Shown here in pieces: positions 32,542-40,800 of a DNA stretch of 64,000 nucleotides. Both the position numbers and the translations under genes were made by a program. The DNA is from Topomyia yanbarensis (lineage: Eukaryota > Arthropoda > Insecta > Diptera > Culicidae): positions 2,384,501-2,448,500 of the forward strand of contig NC_080671.1 of NCBI RefSeq assembly GCF_030247195.1, in the 5' to 3' direction. The number at the start of each line of letters is the position of its first letter. Within the stretch, counting starts at the first letter, position 1. The notes beneath the pieces were generated by a model. It did no database searches. It saw only the letters and a list, made by a program, of their open reading frames with translations, and was not told the origin of the DNA.

Positions 32542-33518
32542 AGGGTGTTACGATCAAAAATTGGTCAAACTTTTTATTAAAACATCAAATCATGCTTCCT
32601 TTGAATGTTCAATTCATATTGAATAAAAGTATTTACTGAAGCTTCCTGTTTAGCGAATGCTAAATGTTTGACTGCGTTTGACTCGTTCCATCATGTTCTG
32701 CACAAACTCCTTAGTTACTTTCCTCGCTGCAGAGCGCCAGTTTGGCTTGAACTGCATTTCGCTGACACCTGCCTTTCGCGTCTTTCTTGAGGTTTCGCTT
32801 GACGATCACCCAATATTTTTCTTTTGGGCGGAGCTTATGCGTGTTCAGAAGGTTCATATCCTTGGACACCACCGGGACGTTGTTCGCGACATACAACTCC
32901 ATGGCCTTTTGCAAGATGCCAAATCTGGCCAAAACAGAATGGAACAATTGTGTTGCTTGAGGAAAGGCAACAACGGGTGATTGTCATAGTTGCAATGCGA
33001 ATGCCGCTCTTCTTTTCCTTGTGAACTTCCACAGCTTAATGTGTTTGAACAACTCTTCCATCTTTCGTCTTCCAGGCCTATACCACGCAATACGTCAGCA
33101 TCTTCATGCAAAGCTTCCGCGATCGTTCACTGACCAATCTGTTTTGCTATCGTTATCGTCACGATTTGAAGTCACCACCTTCTTGTAAATCGACAGTCCG
33201 GCTCAGTTTTTAGCTCGATGCACGGTTGTAAACGACACTCCCAGTTTGCTTGCGACATCTCGGACGGAGAGTTTGGGGATCCGTTCGAAACAGCTGGCCA
33301 CTCTTTTCGTCAAATACTTTTATTACGTTGCTTTAGCTAATTTGGCTACATTTAATAATTTCGCCAACTTGGCCTGCGATTGTTCGAATTTTCGCGATGC
33401 GTGACCAAAATTAAACAGTAGGTAGGATGCAAGACACATATATTTTTAAAATGAGGGGTGCTCTGGTGAAAAAAATGCATCAAGTTGAAGTTGACCAATT
33501 TTCGATCGTAACACCCTT
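32542..33518 (-). mobile_element. Tc1/mariner-type element (decayed)
   Basis: Bounded by TA dinucleotides and inverted termini. The left end reads AGGGTGTTACGATCAAAAAT and the right end, reversed, AAGGGTGTTACGATCGAAAA. Its ~980-bp length and minus-strand transposase remnants fit a mosquito mariner element. Confidence 0.75.
32711..33300 (-). pseudogene. Mariner-type transposase remnant
   Basis: Reading the minus strand across frames shows a helix-turn-helix-like stretch (LSVRDVASKLGVSFTTVHRA), the FWPDLASCK motif that surrounds the second catalytic Asp, then YVANNVPVV and LRPKEKYWVIVKRNL near the catalytic Glu. These motifs are those of ITmD37E-like mosquito mariners (assignment from memory). 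Frame changes near 32860-32940 and stops upstream disable it. Confidence 0.7.
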
Positions 33519-33539
33519 TATAAAGTACGCATTAGTTTC

Positions 33540-33860
33540 GAGGGAAATCTAGAGAGTGCTTGTTGATGTTTCCCTCATAAAACTGTCGACGAACCGGCGC
33601 CAGTCATACCATGTTTTCGTTTTGATTTGGTTTTAAAACAAACGCCGCATATTTCTGGTAATTGTCGACTTTTTCGTTTTTCTAGAACGCTTTATACGCA
33701 TACTCCTATACACTTTTTACCGTGCCGAATTACCGTTTCGTCCGCGCTTAAGAGGATGATCAAGTTAGCGAGGCATTTTTATTCATCCTCGGAAGAAAAT
33801 TCTTGCATCGCAATGAATTCCGTGGTCGCGTCGCTCTTCCATCCAATGTTCCGTGTGAGG
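33540..33860 (-). mobile_element. Small scrap of an I-clade LINE
   Basis: Shares GAACCGGCGCCAGT and CGTGTGAGGT, in order, with the I-clade LINE at 56300-56660. Heavily decayed, no frame left. Confidence 0.55.
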
Positions 33861-34494
33861 TGATACAGGTTGGTTCAGGAAAACGATTTTTTTTAATTTT
33901 ATCATAGTCATACTACAGGCACGATGTTCCTAAAACCGTTATTAACAAAAAATGACCATAAATTTGTCATACGGCATTCGAAAGATACAGTATCCAAGCA
34001 TCTTCTCAGTGAATTTCAAAATGATCCATCGAGAGATTCGAGAGAAATTGCGATTTGAAGTTTTATGACACGTTTCATAAGGCTACCAGCAAACACCCAC
34101 GGGTTTGGTCCTATCTCTATAAACAAAAAAATATTTGCCTACTTATTTAGTACATGGCATTCGAAAGATATGGTAATCAAGTTTATCCCCTGCAAGTTTG
34201 AAAATATTTCATTTAAGGAATCGAAAGTTATAACGGTTTGGATGTGGTTTGCGGTCATAGATGAGTTTTCTACTAGACTTCAAGCGTGAATCCATGTTTG
34301 TCCATAGACTATTTAGATCGTTTATACGTGTCGTGGTTTTAAAAGGAAAACCTTACCTTACAATATAATGTACAAAAGGTGTTATTTATATGGTGCACTG
34401 AAAAAATATGAAAATAGGGTTTTCTACCAAACGTTAAATATAATGTGTAAATTAAAAAAAAATGGATAAAAGTTGGAATATTTACTTCAAAAGG

Positions 34495-34674
34495 GGGGTG
34501 GCGTAGCGTAGTTGGTAAATCAATTGCCTTGTACGCAGCGCACCTGGGTTCGAGTCCCGACCCCGCACATAGGGTTAGAAATTTTTCATAATAGATTTTT
34601 CTAACCCGAAGAGGCGAATGACCTTAAGGTTAAAACCTCTATAATCGAAATAAAAATAAAAAAAAATAAAAAAA
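34495..34674 (+). mobile_element. tRNA-derived SINE, complete, with target duplication
   Basis: Its RNA polymerase III promoter is intact: box A TAGCGTAGTTGG (34504-34515) and box B GGTTCGAGTCC (34547-34557). A non-tRNA body with AGGCGAATGACC follows and an A-rich (TAAAAATAAAA) tail. It is flanked by 12-bp duplications TACTTCAAAAGG at 34483-34494 and 34675-34686. The inverted repeat copy at 47163-47868 shows the unoccupied site. Layout resembles the Aedes Feilai SINE. Confidence 0.85.
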
Positions 34675-34822
34675 TACTTCAAAAGGCCATATCTCAATGG
34701 TTTGCTGACTGATTCTAATTATTTTTGTCATTATTGAACAGGTAGACGTTTCATCGTTAATTTTCATTAAGAAGAATATAAAATATAGTCATCTACATCA
34801 ATAAATAGACAATATAATTGAT

Positions 34823-35263
34823 CTCAACTATATGTATTATCATTATTTAGTGAAAATTTTTGTTTTAAAAAAATAGCGGCCTATCAATTTTTATATACTA
34901 GTTGATTGCAATTGCTGTATAAACATCTGAATGTCAAATTCTCATGATAAGTTCAATTCGACAATAAAACTGGCAATAGTTAGAGATATGATCAGATGAA
35001 CTTGTACTAATAACATTTGACCAGTTTTACCATCTGTCAACCTAACCAGCGAATCACGATTGTACAAAATTTCCAACAAAAACCGTATCATAACATAAAT
35101 TGATCTGAATCAGCAAATACCTTCATATTTTTTAAATTCATGGTTTTATTTTTCCATGATTTGTAGCTTGCGTTCGTTGCATTCAACTAAAGTATAGAAA
35201 TTGATAGGTCGTCGTTTTGAATATAAAGATATTCACTAAATAGTGATAATACGTATAGTTGAG
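34823..35263. repeat. Foldback with ~80-90-bp arms
   Basis: 34823-34905 (CTCAACTATATGTATTATCA...) pairs with 35184-35263 (...TGATAATACGTATAGTTGAG) with scattered mismatches. It lies inside the dispersed repeat and is absent from the inverted copy, so it is probably a separate foldback insertion. Confidence 0.7.
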
Positions 35264-35290
35264 GCAAATACAAATTAAATACGCCAAGGT

Positions 35291-36972
35291 CCCATACAAA
35301 ATGGTAATCATTTTTTGACTCACCGAAAACTAGATTTAAAGAACCCTATGCATGAATTTCGCTTGACAAGTGACAAATCCTGAAAAATAATAAGAAATGG
35401 CAACGCGTTTTGATATATCTAATCCGAGCAGGTCGTGCTTGTATCTTTTTTTCGACATTTGTTTACGTTTTTGTCGTTAAGTTTTTATGTGCTCGGTAAC
35501 ATTTTTATATATCACGTAGCGAAATAGAATTAAAATAAATTCATTCTAACTTCAGGAGAAAAGTGAATTGCTGTGCTCTGAATGGATCCTGGAGCTGGTC
35601 CACCAGCTGGTCCACCACGAAAGCCGCTATCATGCGATAGCATTTGCACCGCAGACATCGGTAGCAGTGATACCTAAAGTAGGTAGTAATTCTTTGTATG
35701 GCAGGTGCCGATTATAACTTGCCAATTTTCAACAGTGATCTAGAAGGTTCAGATGCTGCAGGTTCATCGCAGCTATGTAAATTAGGTCAGCTGGGATCCG
35801 GATGGTGAACATCTGGCATTCTGCGGAGATGAGCGAAGATGTATCACGTGGAAACGCAAGTAAAATTATTCAAAGGGTACTTCAAACCTTTTTCTACGTG
35901 TCGATTGTAGTTTCTGCACCCAGACGGGGCGGGTAAGGTGCTAATTTCCAAGCAGTCCGAAATAGCGAATTTGTGGAGCCAAAACTGGCGATACTGTCGG
36001 TTGAGAGTAACTAATATCCGATCAATTACGCCTTTGGGATTGCAAATAATTCAGATTTTTAGTAATTCTAGCGGGTGGGGAGTTTTATCCATCGAACTTG
36101 GATAAGCCGAGTTGGCCTGTGGACAACAAGCACATGGACGAAGACAGTGGACTTATTGGCAAACTTTCTCCTCATTCCGAGACAATCGTGGTCAGCATTG
36201 GACGTGAACCACCGAGCAAGTTAGATTCCATAAATCAAATTCCACAAATAAAAGCCAAGCTACTACTACATGGCAAACTTTGCTGGTACCATCAGTAGCC
36301 ATATGTAGTAGCTAGACAGGATCAGACTTTTTTGGAAAATACCCCCTTGAAATTGCTACTGTTAATAAAATTTTGAATCTCATTTTAATTGAAATCGTTA
36401 TTAAATTGCAAAAAGTAATAGATCAACGGGCACATCTACTTTCTACTTCTTGCACATTTTACACGCAGTTCTAAGCCTAGCCTGCGCGTAGCTTTTCTTC
36501 ATCCGCTTTGGAACTGATTCCTTCTTTTCAAAGCCACGTTCTTCTCAATGGCAGATATGCCAAGGAACAACCAAAACACAGGTAATCGAATAAGATTTCT
36601 TTCTTCAGCTTCGTTGCTTTTCTTTTGTCATTGTATCAGTTGTACCATTGGGACTAAAAGGTTTACATTGTACGGGACTTTTAGGAAGACAAGGATTAGT
36701 GAAACATTGTAAGACCTACATATAGCATAGCAAGACCTGCCGCCCTGTTTTAATTGGACGTTTCAAGCGCCGACTATTGACTAAACTGGTATTTTTGCAA
36801 ATTCGGTACACAAGATTTAATAATTATTCAAAGTAACCGTAAAAACATGGAATAACTTGAAAGGTTTCAATTCGTCTGACAAAGTATTTCACGTAGGGTC
36901 TCCAGCAACATATTTCAAGTTCACTTGAAACGCTGGAAAGGCATCCTCCGATGCTATATGATACAGAAGTAC
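35291..36972 (+). other. Intron sequence with an unrecognised gene-like patch
   Basis: 35582-36297 has higher GC and short open segments, for example one from an ATG at 35582 encoding MDPGAGPPAGPPRKP and one at 36098-36298 encoding 66 residues. Stops and frame changes separate them, and I recognise no family. It may be a decayed processed pseudogene. The rest is plain AT-rich sequence. Confidence 0.3.
36968..36972 (+). repeat. BEL target duplication, left (AGTAC)
   Basis: AGTAC precedes the 5' LTR and the same five bases follow the 3' LTR (44604-44608). Five-base duplications are usual for BEL/Pao integrases. Confidence 0.9.
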
Positions 36973-37797
36973 TGTTCTGGCATCGCTGCAGCACTCACTA
37001 CAGATAAAACAGGTGAGCACCCCCCTGGACTCGACAGTCGAGACGAAGCGAACGGGCACCCCCCTGGACCGAATGATCGAGAACCGTCAGAAAAAGAAGT
37101 ATCGATATCATCGTAGTTTGAGCCGAGGAGGAAGTTTGTTTAAATTAATTATTGAAATTTTGATCGAAGTTCATTTATTATTATTATAAATTTTCACCCA
37201 CTGGGTATACCGCATTTCACCGTTCACGAGGATAGTGAAGGATTTTGAGTAATCCGCATATATTTGGTGAGCACGATTGGTGAGCACTTTAATTTCACAA
37301 TCTTAGGTTAGGGATAATTAAACGCACATTTTGTAGTCAGGTTCAGACGAATTAGTAGAGGGCCTACGATAACGATTAGAGGGCTCACCTTCAACCAATA
37401 GGAGTTTGAAGATCGTCCTAGAAGAAGTCGTGGAAGTACAAAACCTCAATTGAACTACATTGGCTGAAAGCTAGAAGGTAGGAAAAACAAATGTTACCCG
37501 TTTCGTAGCGCATCCTTTCAACCTTAATCCGCACTCTAAGATCATTGAAAATTTACCTGGAAAAACTTACTTCTAGAACGAAACTGTTTTGCTGTCAATT
37601 CATCACAATTTATAAAAAGATAGACGGATAGTTTTCGGACATTTTGATACAAAGGGAAGACTTAATGTGAGTAAACACGAAGCCTTTATACCCCTTATAC
37701 ATACGATTAAAGAATAAATTATTTTCAGCTTTGAGCTACTGCACTAAAAGTCAGGTTGCTTCAAGGAGCTTCTGCGTGTCCGAACGACCCCAAAACA
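36973..37797 (+). repeat. 5' LTR of the BEL element
   Basis: 825 bp, TGTTCTGGCATC ... CCCCAAAACA. Contains two GCACCCCCCTGGA repeats near its start, an AATAAA near 37713, and a possible 62-nt intron (GTGAGT at 37667, TTTTCAG ending 37728). Confidence 0.95.
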
Positions 37798-37819
37798 TCC
37801 TCAAAGATTAACCCAAACC

Positions 37820-40800
37820 ATGTCGCAGAGAAGGAAGCATACGGAAGGGTTTGACTGCGAGGGGTGCGAACGGTCAAACTCGGCGGACAACATGGTTCAG
37901 TGCGATGCGTGTCAAGGTTGGTACCACCTGGACTGCGCGAATGTTTCGCCAGGAGTGGAGAATCGTCGGTGGCACTGTACAGCGTGCCCTCCAGTAACTT
38001 CCAAACCGATGAAATCTGGCAATAAGAAAACTGCTACTAGCGGCCTGACCCCGAGAGAGTTGAGCGATGCAAGCTCGAAGAAGGGTGGTAAGGCCAGCGA
38101 TTGCAGAGGAAAAGAGACGCCGCTGGTTACCAGTGGAGTATTGAAGGGTTCGTCGATGGGTGGTGCGTCGTCTGTCAGCAACTGGACGCCGAAAAAGCAC
38201 CCAGAAAACTCGAAGCAGGCTGTTATTCTGGATAGATCCGTGCGCACCTCCAGTTCTCAAGCTCTAGCGCAGAAAGCGCTGCTGCGTCTGAAAGAGAAAC
38301 AGGAGTTGGAAGAGCGAAAGCTAGAAAACCAACAGCGTGAGTTGGAGAAAGCACGGGAGCGCCTGCGAAAGGAAAAGGAGCTGGAAGAAGAGGAAAATGC
38401 GATAACCAAGGAGCGATTAGAAATGCTGGAGAAGTTCATGGAAGAGAAGCACGATTTGGAGGAACAACTTGCGATCGATGAAGTATCTTCCCAGCGCAGT
38501 TCCAACAGCGTTACATCATTGACACGGAGATGGTTGAAAGACCAACTGTCGCGTAACGGATCTAAACAGCAAGAGGCGATAAATGAAACAGTGGAGAACG
38601 AAGAATACCCCGCTACGTTGCCATCAGGGTTCGCGCACGAATCGGAAGAACGAAAACGAGCTCTAGCGGCTAAACTTTTAAGACGCAAGCCTGAAGCGCC
38701 GACGGAAAGTGTTACGATTGGGAAAACCCCCCCAGGTGATGGAAGTCGTGACGGCGCGGCATCTAGTTTTAACTACAATGAAACGCCTATTATGCAACTG
38801 AGTGCAAACCAGATTGCCGCGAGACAGCTATGGCCGAAAAAGTTGCCAACGTTTTCGGGAGATCCCGAAGAGTGGCCCATATTCTACAGCAGCTACTTGG
38901 ATTCAAACACTGCATGTGGATTCACACCGGTAGAAAACGTCATTCGACTGAGAGAATGTCTCAAGGGTCCGGCACGCGATGCGGTGGTGACGAAGCTGAT
39001 GTTCCCACATGCAGTTACGTCGATAATAGAAACCCTTCGAAGATTGTACGGACGGCCGGAGTTGCTCGTGAAGAATCTTCTGGGAAAAGTCCGGCGCTTG
39101 GAGACACCGAAACCGGAACGATTAGACAGTCTTATCAATTTCGGCATGGCAGTTCAACAGCTGTGCGACCATCTCGAAGCCGCGAACCTTCGGAGCCATC
39201 TGACAAATCCGACATTGCTAGAAGAACTCGTGGATAAGTTGCCGGCAGCGATTAAGCTCGATTGGGTTCGACACAAGCGAGCGTTCAAAGATCCGTCGCT
39301 AAAGCAGTTTGGTGAGTTTATGGACAGGCTGGTGGTAGATGCTAGTGAGGTGACCATTCTCGTGCATCCGAAGAACGAAAGTGTCCAAACAGAACGATCC
39401 AGACAGAACCAAAGGACTCATATTTACACACACAACGACATTATTGCCACAGCTGATAACGCTCCGCCCCGAAAACCGTGTCCGATCTGTGCTAAATTGG
39501 ATCATCGAGTACGGAACTGCGCTGACTTCAAACAAATGAGTCTTGACGCACGTTGGAGAGCAATAGACGAAAACAGGCTTTGCACCGTGTGCCTTTTCGA
39601 CCACGGTAACTGGACCTGCAAGTCCAGATTCTACTGCAACGTCGGGAACTGCCGTGCACGGCATCACCCATTGTTACATCGAGAGGAGACAGCGACTGTG
39701 ATGAAAGCTGACTGCAAGGCTCATCAGCTATCAACGGCGATTATTTTATTCCGAGTTGTACCGATCACGCTGTTCAATGGTTGGAAGAGTATTGACACCT
39801 TTGCCTTCCTTGATGAAGGTTCCTCTCACACTTTGATCGATGCAAGTGTAACGCGCAGCCTCGGAGTCGTGGGGGTCTCAGAGCCACTGGAGTTGACGTG
39901 GACTTCGAACGTGGTCCGCAAAGAGTGTTCGTCGGAGCGGGTAGACTTGGTAATTTCAGCTAGAGGGGGACTGGAACGGTACAAACTCGTGGCGGCGCGC
40001 ACAGTTGGCGCACTGAACCTACCGAAACAAAGCTTGCGGTTAAACGAACTGACCAAACAGTTCAAGCACCTCAAGGACGTCCCCGTGGTGCCATTTGAGA
40101 ACGCTGAACCAAAAGTGCTTATCGGTTTACGGAACCTTGATCTGTTTGCCCCGATCGAGAGCCGAGTAGGTCGACCAGGGCAACCAATTGCAGTGAAGAG
40201 TGCTCTCGGCTGGACAATTTATGGACCATGCGGATGCAATAAGGACCAGGACTCTTTTATAGGATTCCACGGACATATATCCAACGCAGAACAAGAGCTG
40301 AACGAGATGATCCGGCAACAATTTATCCTAGAAGACACCGGGATCGCACCTATTACACTACCGGAGTCGGCGGAAAATGCACGAGCGAGACAAATCTTAG
40401 AAAAAACCACGATTCGAGAGAATGGAAGATTTGTAACCGGACTATTATGGAAGAGTGACGAGATATGCTTCCCAGACAGTCTAGCGATGGCGACAAAAAG
40501 ACTAAAGAATCTTGAGCGTAAACTGGCCAAGGATCCCGAACTAAGACAAAACGTACACAAACAAATTCGCGAGTATATTGAGAACAGCTACGCACACAAA
40601 GCGACGCAGGAGGAGCTGGGTACAGCCAATCCCAACCGTGTATGGTATCTGCCGCTAAACGTGGTGGCGCACCCTAGAAAACCACACAAAACGAGGCTCG
40701 TATGGGATGCGGCTGCGAAAGTAGACGGTGTGTCGCTGAATTCTCAACTGTTGAAAGGGCCAGATCTACTTGTGTTGCTACCGGGAGTAATCTGCAAATT

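Larger units (their letters stand above)
33931..35290 (+). mobile_element. Dispersed repeat with inserted SINE and foldback
   Basis: 33931-34828 matches 47163-47868 in inverted orientation at high identity (for example CACCCACGGGTTTGGTCCTA), except for the SINE at 34495-34674. After 34828 this copy has ~430 bp of foldback sequence that the other copy lacks; similarity resumes at GCAAATACAAAT (35264). Non-coding. Confidence 0.7.

Noticed and set aside
32678..33111. Overlapping ORFs on both strands as novel genes
   Set aside because: They are shadows of the decayed mariner transposase.
34500..34570. tRNA gene
   Set aside because: Box A and B are present, but the sequence continues into a SINE body with A-rich tail and target duplications; it is a SINE head.
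36925..37116. Separate small gene at the start of the BEL element
   Set aside because: It lies in the LTR and recurs in the 3' LTR, where it is the tail of the polyprotein's +1 frame.
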